Below are positions 36,411 through 48,320 of a stretch of 64,000 nt of DNA, in pieces (position 1 is the stretch's first letter; each line of letters starts with the position of its first letter). Origin of the DNA: Corylus avellana. Taxonomy: Eukaryota > Streptophyta > Magnoliopsida > Fagales > Betulaceae. The translations under genes were made by a program, and so were the position numbers. The DNA lies in contig NC_081547.1 of assembly GCF_901000735.1 (NCBI RefSeq), positions 10,026,193 to 10,090,192 on the forward strand. Direction: 5' to 3'. The notes below the pieces were generated by a model, which saw only the letters and a list, made by a program, of their open reading frames with translations, had not been told where the DNA came from and ran no database searches.

Positions 36411-37683
36411 AATTAAATGAGATATATAGGCTTTCCCCTTCATTTTTATGGAATAAATATAAAAAAGTTTTATAAATTATTAGTTATTTTTTTTTTATAT
36501 ATATATATATATATAAATAATAATAATAATAAAAAAAAGCCCCACATGTGACATATAAATATATCAAATTATTGTTTTGTGGCAAATAAGTCAGTAACTA
36601 ATTTTTTTTTCTTTTTATTATATCATTATTTTCTTAAAAACAAAATTAAAACTAATAAAAATAAAAATAATAAAAATTAAATAAAAATTAAATAAATAAA
36701 TAAAGCTCAAAGGATGGCCGAACTAGGATGGTACAAACGGGTTGTTATTGGCGGTTAACCTGATAATCACTTTTGTAGACTGCTGGAAAAAATAGCTAAC
36801 TATTAGGAGCAGGTGGGAGGTTAGTAACCGCTAACTTAATATATATTATATTTTATAATAATAATAATATACCATGTATTATTATTGTTTGCAATGTTCT
36901 TGCTACGTAGATGTGATTTCTAATGTTAGTGTTTATTTGATTTTTTAAAATTTTTTTTCCCATGATAGACAAATTATGTTTTTGTTGTTGAAATTTGTAT
37001 GCTTAAAGAGGCTGGCGAGATTAGCAGTTGTATTTTAATTGTAAGGGTTGTTGTTAGTTGTTTAGTGTTTTAGTATTACTGTTAGGTGAATGATTTTTTT
37101 CAAACACAAACACGGAAAGTGGATGGATGTTAGGTTCTAAGAGAACCTAAACTTTTTATATTTTAAAAAAACTTAAAACCCTTTTTTGAAACTCAATGTT
37201 TAGGATTAATTATGCTTAATTTATTAATAAGCTTGATGTCTTTAAAAAGACAATTACAATGCATAGTGAAAATAAAAAGACTAAGTAGAATAAACTACTA
37301 TAATGATAATACTTATCTCTAATATTTAAATTCTAATCCATACTTCTAATGGTATCTATAAAGATAACCTAAGGTATTTTAATCATAAAATACCTCTATT
37401 ATTAGACTCCTAACATTCAATTCCCCTTAAAATGGAATTTGTCCTCAAGATCCTACAAATTTGAAAACATCTTAAAGTAGATTTGAATTTGTATACTTTG
37501 AAGTCTTGATCACGTTACTGGTAGCACCTTATGATAAAAACATTATTTGAAGAATATGCATGAGTGAAGGAGAGTCTTCATATCCAGAGTCTCCCGGCTT
37601 CTCATACACTTCCTAGGTGGTCGTTCCGTACATGGATTTATATTAATGGCCGTATTGTTAGCCACAATAGCGCCAATTTTTTA

Positions 37684-37714
<31 letters not shown>

Positions 37715-38186
37715 ATTTTCACATCTACACACATGACATCTCCAATCTTCTATACTTTTCTTCAACTCGTACGAGTGATTGCTCGTTGGTGTAAGGCGTG
37801 GTGGTTGATGGATCGCCGTTGCTGTGGTTTCTAAGTCGAAATGATGGCACTCTTTGGAGACAAAGGCTAGGGGTGGTTGAACGGTGCTAGACAGTCTAAT
37901 GACCGCCGGTGCGATTAGATAGTGATGAAATTAGGTGGCAGTGAGATTGAGTTGTGGAATTTGCAAAGGTGTTTACTGTTTAGTGCCTTTTCATTTCTTT
38001 ATATGTCGTTTGTATCTAATTTTGTAGCCCATAAAAAATCTACAATTTGTGTTATTTCTCGGAAATATATATATACCGTGTTTTGGGGGTTTGATTGATA
38101 AAATTATTCAGTTTTGTTACATTTTGAAGCATTCTGTTTGTTTTTTTTCTTTTTTAAAAAAATGCCTAAAATAATATAAGTATGTT
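36411..38186. other. AT-rich spacer with a third CGGTTAACCG-type repeat copy
   Basis: Contains an (AT)n tract at about 36497-36514 and, at 36715-36880, a weaker copy of the dispersed repeat seen at 3183 and 13728 (GGCGGTTAACCTGATAATC, TAGCTAACTATTAGGAGCAG, GGTTAGTAACCGCTAAC). Short frames at 37564-37834 are not convincing genes. Confidence 0.4.
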
Positions 38187-38715
38187 CATTATTATCTCAC
38201 CAAATTAACCAAAAATACATTTTTCTCTATTTTAATTATTTACTTTTTTATAGTATAACCTAACTATTTTAATAATTCACTTTCATTATTTTATATAAAT
38301 ATTATTTTTTAAATATTTGTTTATTCTTTCTCTAACTATTAAACGAGGAGAGAGAAATGGAAAAGAAAAATCGGGAGAAATAAATCATTTTTTATTCAAT
38401 TTGTGAGTACTTCACTCACCATTTTTTATTTTTTTTCGTCAAATTGGTAAGGCTGAAAATGAGAGTTTTTAAGCATTTTCATCAAATTTTATCCATCAAA
38501 ATAAGAAAAATTACATTTTTCTTTATTTTAACTATCCACTTTTTTAAAGCATTCCCAACAATTTCACTATTTTAACTATTAATTTTCATTATTTCATTTT
38601 TTTTTTCAAAATATTTATTTATCATTTTTTCAACCTTTTTCAAAGAATAGGAAGGAGAGAAAAAATTTATATTATTTTTTATTTACTTGATGAGTGAATA
38701 CTATTCATTCACCAA
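38187..38715 (+). repeat. Two diverged direct copies of a dispersed AT-rich repeat
   Basis: About 38187-38470 and 38493-38715 share the order ACATTTTTCTNTATTTTAAN-TATNNACTTTTTTA, CATTATTT and GAGAGAAA, with ATTCACTCACC or ATTCACCAAACC near the end. They look like two insertions of one family side by side, or an old tandem duplication. Confidence 0.5.
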
Positions 38716-38727
38716 ACCAAAATCACC

Positions 38728-39031
38728 GGGGTGTTTGTTAAACCACACCACACTATTCATCATCTCACCACACTATTCACTTCATTTTTTTTAAAAAAAA
38801 AAACATTCTTACTTTTATATCAAATCATTCACTTTTTATATCACATCATTTATTTTTTATTATTATTTAAATAAAAAAATTATTACAAAACAAAATTTAT
38901 TACTTTTCAATACCACTTTTTCATTTTCCCATACCAAATAATTATTTTTATTTTTTTTATTCTTTTTATCCATGAATAGTGTGGTGAAAAATGAACAGTA
39001 GTAGAGTACCGTGGGGTTTAACAAACACCCC
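38728..39031. mobile_element. MITE with GGGGTGTTTGTTAAACC termini, 304 bp
   Basis: The left end GGGGTGTTTGTTAAACCACACC matches the reverse complement of the right end, GGGGTGTTTGTTAAACCCCAC. Subterminal blocks CACACTATTCA pair with TGAATAGTGTGG. The interior is AT-rich. The terminus type is common in plant hAT or PIF MITEs, but the flanks do not show an unambiguous target duplication, so the superfamily stays open. Confidence 0.75.
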
Positions 39032-39410
39032 TACTATTTTGGGGATTGTTTTTTTGTGATTTGGCCCACCAAATTAGTTTTTTTTTTTTTTTTTTTTTTT
39101 AAAGTTCTGTGAGAATGCTAAAAATGCCTGTACTCTAAAAGGGAGGCTTAATGAAGGCTCAAAACACAAAAAAAGGCTTAAAATGCCCATTTAAAAAAAA
39201 AAAAAAAAAGAAAAAGAAAGAAAGAAAAAAGCAGTTATGCATAAGGGGTTGCAATTACGAAATTTCAATAACCAGCTAATGAAAATTGGATGAAAAAAAA
39301 AGAAAAAAAGATTGCATCAAATGTTTTATTGGCCATATGAATTACGGGCAACCATACCATAGCTATTGGGCAAGCCAGCCATCTTGTATGGTCCACTGCC
39401 ACTGGAATTA

Positions 39411-39558
39411 AGATCCTCTCATTTTCATTTAAACTAGATAATATCCAGTTATTTATATAGTAGGGGTATTTTTGTCAATTTAAAAAATAAAAAGACAAAA
39501 ACACTAATTCAATATAACTAACTGGATAATATCTAGTTCAAAGGAATTGGAGAGGATC
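39411..39558. mobile_element. Short MITE, about 150 bp
   Basis: The left arm GATCCTCTCATTTTC...AAACTAGATAATATCCAGTTA pairs with the right arm, whose reverse complement reads GGATCCTCTCCAATTCC...GAACTAGATATTATCCAGTTA. It is foldback over most of its length and non-coding. Confidence 0.65.
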
Positions 39559-40329
39559 CTGTTCCACCACCACCAAACTGAGATGTCTATATCCTAGAGT
39601 GGCTCCATTTATTGATAAGGGAATAATAATGATCGCCAACCCTTACAAATAGGGCGTAATTGTGTGTGTCTACTCAAGAGTTTAAAGAAAATAAAATATT
39701 GTATGATGATGAATGTTTTATTTGTATTTTTGATGTTTTGATACATAAAATTGTTTCTAACTTTATTTCATGTATGTTGTATCTATATATTGAGTATTTA
39801 CTTATATTTTGTTTTTATGTTTTAAGACAACTAAGATGATGCTATGAATGGTTTCACGGGCAGAAAAACTAGAAAAATAAGTTCTTACATAAAAAAAGAG
39901 GAATAAAATAAGTGCACCTAGTACATTTGTTGTTTTGTTTCCGCAGATTTATATATTTTCAATTGTAATTTTCCTTTACTTGATGAATAAAACTATTTTT
40001 GATTCCCTATAAAAAAAAAAAAAAAAAATTCTCTTATTTTTTTTTATATGAATTAAATACTATTTCTTTTTATTATTGCAATGAGAGAGGAGAGAAAATT
40101 ATTGGAACATGTGAAAAATCAATTTTTTATAATTTAATAATGCATTAGACATCTACAGTATTTCTTAATGCATTGGGTGCATTGGTATAGTATAGATGCT
40201 TTTTGATGTTGATTATATTTAGGGTTTTTAATGTGGATGCTTTTGAGTCTGCTGCTAGTGCTTTGCTTTTATAATTAGAACTACTTTTTGTAAATATATA
40301 TATATATTTTTTTAATCTATAGAAAAGAT

Positions 40330-40360
<31 letters not shown>

Positions 40361-40689
40361 CTTATGCAAAGCTTGTTTGAGGATAAAGAACCCAAAAACA
40401 ATTAAAAAAGAAGAAATTGAGGAATTATCTGAGGATATCCCGGAGGATGGCCCGGTGGGGGCGCGGAAGTAATGGAACAGAAACAAGAAAATAGAACGAC
40501 ATCGTTTAGCACATTAACCTGCTGGGTGTTGCCTCCTGAGAGCAGTGAGAGAGAAGGGGAGGGAGGAGTGTCATTTTCTTTCCTATTTTCATAATTCGTC
40601 TCCAGTCGATTGATGGAGAGTAGCGTCATCATGGTCATCTAAAAGCAGACGAAAAGCGCTTGTTAAGAAACTGCTTTTTTATCTTTCAC
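39559..40689. other. Upstream spacer of the L18a-like gene
   Basis: AT-rich DNA with poly(T/A) runs at 40010-40030 and 40330-40360, followed by a more GC-balanced region from about 40430 that probably belongs to the promoter of the plus-strand gene downstream. No other gene is supported. Confidence 0.4.
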
Positions 40690-40811
40690 CAATCAGCAGC
40701 TGCTCTTGAATTCCATGCTCGAAGGAAATCCTTTTCCAACAGAAGCTGCTTTTTCTCATTTTGCTGTCGCTTATCGGAGGCAGGTCGACTCTCTCTCTCT
40801 CTCTCTGGTCG
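40690..40811 (+). promoter_or_regulatory. Probable first leader exon of the L18a-like gene
   Basis: A CT-rich leader with a (CT)n tract (40789-40806) ends at a strong donor, GGTCG|GTAAGAG at 40811/40812. The next exon candidate is at 43367-43434, and coding starts at 48321. The 5' end of the transcript is not fixed. If this model is right, the leader intron is long because of the duplicated block described below. Confidence 0.4.
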
Positions 40812-41532
40812 GTAAGAGTTGGTAAATTTTGGGTTTTCGAGTTCATTTCTACCATTGGATGGTTGAATTCTCCTGCTTTGCAGACGTGGTTGCTGAAATT
40901 TTCTTCTTAGAGCGATTTCTTCTGTTGTTCTTGTTTATGGTTTTTGATTGAACTTATCTGCTGAGAAATGGGTTTTCTTGTTTCGGGTATTCTTTTGTTA
41001 TTATTAATTTTTTGCGCGATTTTGGTCTTACGGGACTTGATAAAAACCATTTGCTTTACGGGTATTTTTCCTCTTTCTGGTGGGGCTTGATGAAATTTCT
41101 CGGTATTGAAGTGGGTTGAGCAAATGTCATATGATTTTATAGTTTTGGTAGAAAGGAAGGGTTTTGTGGGTTGTTCACGATAAACTCTGTGCTGACCAAA
41201 TCTCTCTCTCGCTCTCTGTGTGCGTGTTATCGATCAGAGATTGAGATAGCATTGGTGTACATGTAACTATCGAATGCAATTCTTTTTTTCTTTTTGGTTG
41301 TGCCGCGGGGAGGGGGCTACCTAAATTAATTGAAAAAAATCATTTTTGGCCTTACTTTTTTTAATTCTAAGCATGTGAATATGATTTATTGGTATTGGTT
41401 TTTACTGAGCATTCCTTTCTGTATGCTTGGGTTGATTCTCAAGCTAAAGCCTTTATCATGCTCATTTACATATGGGATTTTTTCCCTTCTATTCATTGTC
41501 TTTTGCTCAAAATTCATGCTCATTTACATATG

Positions 41533-44476
41533 GGATTTCTTCAATGTTTGGGAAGTTTAACTAGATTATCAGCATTTAAAGGACTTGATATTTTTTCTTT
41601 TAAATCAGTTAGTGATGAATTATGAACTTTTACCTGAGGTTTGTTATTTTTGCCACCTTCTCCAAACCGCGCACTCCTCCAGCACATCTAGGTTTGCTCA
41701 GCACTACAGGGAGGAAGTAATATATTCTTTGGATAATCATATGAGCAATCTACCATATCATACAAGAATTTTGTAGCGATATGTTACAGTGTCATGGGCA
41801 GAACCTGTCCATGTAATTGACAGGGTTGTGATATATGTGTTTAGCTATGTAAAACGTTTGCATTTTGTCAGCATAAATTGTGAACCTATTATCATAGACT
41901 TTGACTAAGGAATCTGGACACATCTTCGAGCAGACAATAGTCAGGGAAGAAAGAATTTAACGGAAATGCAATGGTTATTTTGAAAGGGAAATGTTATTTC
42001 CAAAGCAAATTATGTTAATTCCAGAGCACAAAGTAATGCCTAATTGATTGTGCAGTAACATGCTTCGCTAGGGGTGACAATTTGTGTTTCCGTGTCGGGT
42101 TTGGATTGTGTCAAAGGTGTATAAAACAAATCTAATTAAAACAGCTTTGCTATAATGGTTTTGTAAACGAAACCCTAAGTGCCATTTCTCTTCTCTTTTG
42201 GTTTGATGTATATCATGTTACATGAACTCTTATTATCCCTTTTGTTTTGATGTATCCAGCTGAATCTAAGGAAATTATAACTTTGTTGCTGTCGATCTCT
42301 TTTACTGTTTGAAACCACTTAATGACTCTGGAAGATTTAGCTTGAGTTATCAAATTTGCTGGTCAATAGTGGTAACTAAAAAGGAATTGGATGCAGGTGG
42401 TGCTTCCTTGAGAATGCTTATGAGCTATGATAGCGTGACCTCCTGCCATTTTGAACCCACCAATCATATTATGGCTCAAATGAGTGTAATAATTCTGTTT
42501 TCTGGTGAAACACAATTTGGATTCAGAATCTAGGTTAGGTAATATTTTCTATGCATTTTTCCATAATGATCTTATGGGATTAGGGATCATTGTTGTTGGA
42601 AATTGTATAATTCTTTGAAAATTTGGCATGCAGAATTTCCAGTTATCCTTTTTCCAATGTACCACAGTGTGGAGGTTGTTCTCATCATATAAGTCAGAGT
42701 GTCTCTGAATGGCAAAGAGAAAAGGCGGTGTATTTTTATATCATTTTTATGATATATCTTTTTAGAAGTATAGTGCATATGTGACAGAGTTCTGGGGTTA
42801 AATTATTGATATCAAAGGTTAGGTGTGTACACAGGAGTAAGATCTTAGAGAAAACTGACAGCCTGTTAAGTGATTAGCCGGGATCTTTTGAGACTGTTTC
42901 GTTTATAGTGCGTCAGATGTATTTGATTTGTTTGTGTGTATATTTTCCCTCTATGAAGATTCTGCTTGGTGGTGACATTATCATAGTGGCGTATACAATA
43001 CTTGATAGATGTCTATGCTTTTTGACATCAAAGATGTGTCTATTCTTAAGTAGATTGGGTTTTCCAGGTGGTGGGTAATTTGTTATATGCGGTGCAGGAA
43101 GCATCATTTTGAAGGTGCTTACTTGGCAGAATTAATCATTTTTCGAGTCTGTACTGATTAAATGACATGTCTGAACTTTGTTGGAAAATTAATTTACTGT
43201 ATGCAGTACACAATGAGTTTTATTATTATTATTATTATTTTTTATTTTTTCTATATATATATATATATAAATTTCTACCTTGTCACTTCAAAGTTGTACA
43301 CTTCTTTAAGAATCTTATAGTCAACCTATCTTCATCTTTTTAATACATGTATTTTTCATGTAGCAGGTGCTTTAAAGGCAGGGAAGGAAGTTGAGGCTGT
43401 TGCGATAATTTCTCTCTGGGAGACATGGATCAGAGTACTCAACTTCTTCTGTGTTCTTTTCCCCGTCTTTTTTCTACTTGATATAGTTTGGACTTAGCCT
43501 TAATATTGCTAGTTTGATTTTTTTTTTTCCTTTCTTAAATTCTTTTGAAGGGCTTTCTGATCTCTTTTTATTAGTTTATTTCTAGGTGGTCTTGATGCAA
43601 GCAAAATTGTATGTGGTTATAATGATTGTCTGTCTTCCCTGTGCTAGATAATATTTATGGCTCAAATATTGTTTTTGGAATTTGAAACTCACTGGGCGTA
43701 AAGATAATTTAATTTTCTTTTAAATCAATGAGCTGGGAGATATCTATATTGTCAGAACTTCTAACCAAATGTTGGTCTGACACGATGTAATGTTGAGGAC
43801 CAATGAGTAGAAATGATACTTGATTGACTTCTAGCCCTGTGAGCCTCTTACAATGTTACTGTTAATAGTTAATAAGCTCTCTAGTATACAGGACTGTTGA
43901 TAAAGTTTGTCTCATTACCGTGATGCTAATCCTCTGATCTTTCTTCTTAGGTCTTTAACTCAATAAGAACACAATATATTATTTCCTAATAAATGTCCTC
44001 TGCTTGCTATCAGAGAAAAATTACAGTTAACTAGGTCAGGTTTATGTTTTTTAACAATTAGTTGTCCTTTGATAACTTCCTTTGTCTGAAACTTTATGAA
44101 CACTATAGACAGCCTGACAGTTATTGTTAATTTGATATTCTTGGAGTTGTTATTATGTGAATAGTAAAGTTGTTTTCGAGTTTCATCACAATAGCAAACA
44201 CTTGTTCATTGGATTTAAATTGAAATGAACATAAACCAAGGACCAGCAGCCCAGTGTCTCTTTTGGATGTGTTTAGCAATTAGTAATTTTGTGTTCAAAG
44301 TAAATGGAGAAACAAAATACTTATGTGATGTAGGACAAGATGAAGTGTGGATGAAATATAGTACATGAGAAAGATGGTTTAATAGTTGCAGGTTGTTCTG
44401 AGGTGATGGAGCATTAATGGATTTGGGTTTTAGGGAATTGGAGTTGCAGAGGTTGTTTGATGTGGATAGTTTTGCT
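41533..44476 (+). repeat. 2,944-bp direct duplication, copy 1 (left of the gap)
   Basis: The segment from GGATTTCTTCAATGTTTGGG to GATGTGGATAGTTTTGCT recurs at 44577-47520 with an offset of exactly 3,044. All reading frames I compared are identical in both copies and lengths are equal. Copy 1 ends exactly where the N run begins and copy 2 starts exactly where it ends, which points to an unmerged contig overlap. It contains a candidate non-coding leader exon (43367-43434, after TTTCATGTAGCAG) and an (AT)n tract. Confidence 0.95.
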
Positions 44477-44576
44477 NNNNNNNNNNNNNNNNNNNNNNNN
44501 NNNNNNNNNNNNNNNNNNNNNNNNNNNNNNNNNNNNNNNNNNNNNNNNNNNNNNNNNNNNNNNNNNNNNNNNNNNN
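44477..44576. other. Assembly gap (100 N)
   Basis: Exactly 100 undefined bases, a conventional placeholder for a gap of unknown size between contigs. Frames that run across it are meaningless. Confidence 0.99.
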
Positions 44577-47520
44577 GGATTTCTTCAATGTTTGGGAAGT
44601 TTAACTAGATTATCAGCATTTAAAGGACTTGATATTTTTTCTTTTAAATCAGTTAGTGATGAATTATGAACTTTTACCTGAGGTTTGTTATTTTTGCCAC
44701 CTTCTCCAAACCGCGCACTCCTCCAGCACATCTAGGTTTGCTCAGCACTACAGGGAGGAAGTAATATATTCTTTGGATAATCATATGAGCAATCTACCAT
44801 ATCATACAAGAATTTTGTAGCGATATGTTACAGTGTCATGGGCAGAACCTGTCCATGTAATTGACAGGGTTGTGATATATGTGTTTAGCTATGTAAAACG
44901 TTTGCATTTTGTCAGCATAAATTGTGAACCTATTATCATAGACTTTGACTAAGGAATCTGGACACATCTTCGAGCAGACAATAGTCAGGGAAGAAAGAAT
45001 TTAACGGAAATGCAATGGTTATTTTGAAAGGGAAATGTTATTTCCAAAGCAAATTATGTTAATTCCAGAGCACAAAGTAATGCCTAATTGATTGTGCAGT
45101 AACATGCTTCGCTAGGGGTGACAATTTGTGTTTCCGTGTCGGGTTTGGATTGTGTCAAAGGTGTATAAAACAAATCTAATTAAAACAGCTTTGCTATAAT
45201 GGTTTTGTAAACGAAACCCTAAGTGCCATTTCTCTTCTCTTTTGGTTTGATGTATATCATGTTACATGAACTCTTATTATCCCTTTTGTTTTGATGTATC
45301 CAGCTGAATCTAAGGAAATTATAACTTTGTTGCTGTCGATCTCTTTTACTGTTTGAAACCACTTAATGACTCTGGAAGATTTAGCTTGAGTTATCAAATT
45401 TGCTGGTCAATAGTGGTAACTAAAAAGGAATTGGATGCAGGTGGTGCTTCCTTGAGAATGCTTATGAGCTATGATAGCGTGACCTCCTGCCATTTTGAAC
45501 CCACCAATCATATTATGGCTCAAATGAGTGTAATAATTCTGTTTTCTGGTGAAACACAATTTGGATTCAGAATCTAGGTTAGGTAATATTTTCTATGCAT
45601 TTTTCCATAATGATCTTATGGGATTAGGGATCATTGTTGTTGGAAATTGTATAATTCTTTGAAAATTTGGCATGCAGAATTTCCAGTTATCCTTTTTCCA
45701 ATGTACCACAGTGTGGAGGTTGTTCTCATCATATAAGTCAGAGTGTCTCTGAATGGCAAAGAGAAAAGGCGGTGTATTTTTATATCATTTTTATGATATA
45801 TCTTTTTAGAAGTATAGTGCATATGTGACAGAGTTCTGGGGTTAAATTATTGATATCAAAGGTTAGGTGTGTACACAGGAGTAAGATCTTAGAGAAAACT
45901 GACAGCCTGTTAAGTGATTAGCCGGGATCTTTTGAGACTGTTTCGTTTATAGTGCGTCAGATGTATTTGATTTGTTTGTGTGTATATTTTCCCTCTATGA
46001 AGATTCTGCTTGGTGGTGACATTATCATAGTGGCGTATACAATACTTGATAGATGTCTATGCTTTTTGACATCAAAGATGTGTCTATTCTTAAGTAGATT
46101 GGGTTTTCCAGGTGGTGGGTAATTTGTTATATGCGGTGCAGGAAGCATCATTTTGAAGGTGCTTACTTGGCAGAATTAATCATTTTTCGAGTCTGTACTG
46201 ATTAAATGACATGTCTGAACTTTGTTGGAAAATTAATTTACTGTATGCAGTACACAATGAGTTTTATTATTATTATTATTATTTTTTATTTTTTCTATAT
46301 ATATATATATATAAATTTCTACCTTGTCACTTCAAAGTTGTACACTTCTTTAAGAATCTTATAGTCAACCTATCTTCATCTTTTTAATACATGTATTTTT
46401 CATGTAGCAGGTGCTTTAAAGGCAGGGAAGGAAGTTGAGGCTGTTGCGATAATTTCTCTCTGGGAGACATGGATCAGAGTACTCAACTTCTTCTGTGTTC
46501 TTTTCCCCGTCTTTTTTCTACTTGATATAGTTTGGACTTAGCCTTAATATTGCTAGTTTGATTTTTTTTTTTCCTTTCTTAAATTCTTTTGAAGGGCTTT
46601 CTGATCTCTTTTTATTAGTTTATTTCTAGGTGGTCTTGATGCAAGCAAAATTGTATGTGGTTATAATGATTGTCTGTCTTCCCTGTGCTAGATAATATTT
46701 ATGGCTCAAATATTGTTTTTGGAATTTGAAACTCACTGGGCGTAAAGATAATTTAATTTTCTTTTAAATCAATGAGCTGGGAGATATCTATATTGTCAGA
46801 ACTTCTAACCAAATGTTGGTCTGACACGATGTAATGTTGAGGACCAATGAGTAGAAATGATACTTGATTGACTTCTAGCCCTGTGAGCCTCTTACAATGT
46901 TACTGTTAATAGTTAATAAGCTCTCTAGTATACAGGACTGTTGATAAAGTTTGTCTCATTACCGTGATGCTAATCCTCTGATCTTTCTTCTTAGGTCTTT
47001 AACTCAATAAGAACACAATATATTATTTCCTAATAAATGTCCTCTGCTTGCTATCAGAGAAAAATTACAGTTAACTAGGTCAGGTTTATGTTTTTTAACA
47101 ATTAGTTGTCCTTTGATAACTTCCTTTGTCTGAAACTTTATGAACACTATAGACAGCCTGACAGTTATTGTTAATTTGATATTCTTGGAGTTGTTATTAT
47201 GTGAATAGTAAAGTTGTTTTCGAGTTTCATCACAATAGCAAACACTTGTTCATTGGATTTAAATTGAAATGAACATAAACCAAGGACCAGCAGCCCAGTG
47301 TCTCTTTTGGATGTGTTTAGCAATTAGTAATTTTGTGTTCAAAGTAAATGGAGAAACAAAATACTTATGTGATGTAGGACAAGATGAAGTGTGGATGAAA
47401 TATAGTACATGAGAAAGATGGTTTAATAGTTGCAGGTTGTTCTGAGGTGATGGAGCATTAATGGATTTGGGTTTTAGGGAATTGGAGTTGCAGAGGTTGT
47501 TTGATGTGGATAGTTTTGCT
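44577..47520 (+). repeat. 2,944-bp direct duplication, copy 2 (right of the gap)
   Basis: Right-hand copy of 41533-44476. It continues without a break into unique DNA at 47521, whereas copy 1 continues to the left into unique DNA; together they look like the same locus seen at the ends of two contigs. The equivalent leader exon is at 46411-46478. Confidence 0.95.
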
Positions 47521-47800
47521 TAACAACAGGCAGACTTCATGGTGAATACTGCAGAAATTGAAAGAAAGAAAGAAAGAAGATCATGATGATGGTGATGAAG
47601 TGTGGTTGAAATATGGTTCATGAGAAAGATGGTGTAATAGTTGTAGGTTGTTCTGAGGTGATGGGGCATTAATAGATATGGGTTTTAGGCATGATAGATT
47701 GGAGCTGCAGAGGTTGTTTGATGTGGATAGTTTTGCTTAACGACCGGCAGACTTTGTGGAGAATACTGCAGAAATTATAAGAAAGAAGAAGAAGAAGAAG
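47383..47800 (+). repeat. Imperfect tandem duplication, 2 x about 210 bp
   Basis: Units 47383-47593 and 47594-47800 both run GATGAAGTGTGG, CATGAGAAAGATGG, TTGTTCTGAGGTGATGG, GTTGTTTGATGTGGATAG, CAGACTT and AATACTGCAGAAATT, ending in GAAA or GAA microsatellites. The units differ at many sites, so this is older than the large block duplication. It lies in the leader intron of the L18a-like gene. Confidence 0.8.
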
Positions 47801-48320
47801 AGGGACATTCAATTCTAAATTCGTTTGATTACAACTGAATAAATTTATTGCCTAGCAAACTTGATTGGAAAGTAAATGTCTTCCACCAATATGGAAAGTA
47901 AGTCAGACACAATCTTACCTGAGGAGCACTAGCTGCGTACTCAATAGAGCACTCAACGGACTCAGATACTGCTAGAAACACTTGAACAAATTTAACCTTA
48001 CATTGAATAGAATCTATGCAGTATTTTGCACAAAATTACGATTATGCCACTACTTATAAAAAGAAAAATCCCATAATTTTCTTGAGCTATTGCTTAAGTT
48101 TAAAACGGATTTAATCATATACTGATTCTTTCAAGGCAACGTCGAAGACCATGCAAATCTTGTTTGATGCTTGACATCGGCCCCCCATGTTAAAAACCTA
48201 AATTGCCAAAACTGGAAAATTGCAAAAGAAACGGCAACTGAATCCTCTTTTTTGCAGCCGCATCATTGTGCCTTGCTGCTGTTGTTGTTGGTTTCTTTTT
48301 GCAGCAACTCTGCAATCTGT

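Noticed and set aside
44417..44669. Frames running through the N gap
   Set aside because: They exist only because undefined bases contain no stop codons.
41585..46151. Pairs of identical short frames (for example 41585 and 44629, 42309 and 45353) as duplicated small genes
   Set aside because: They sit in the probable false duplication and look like random open frames in intron DNA.
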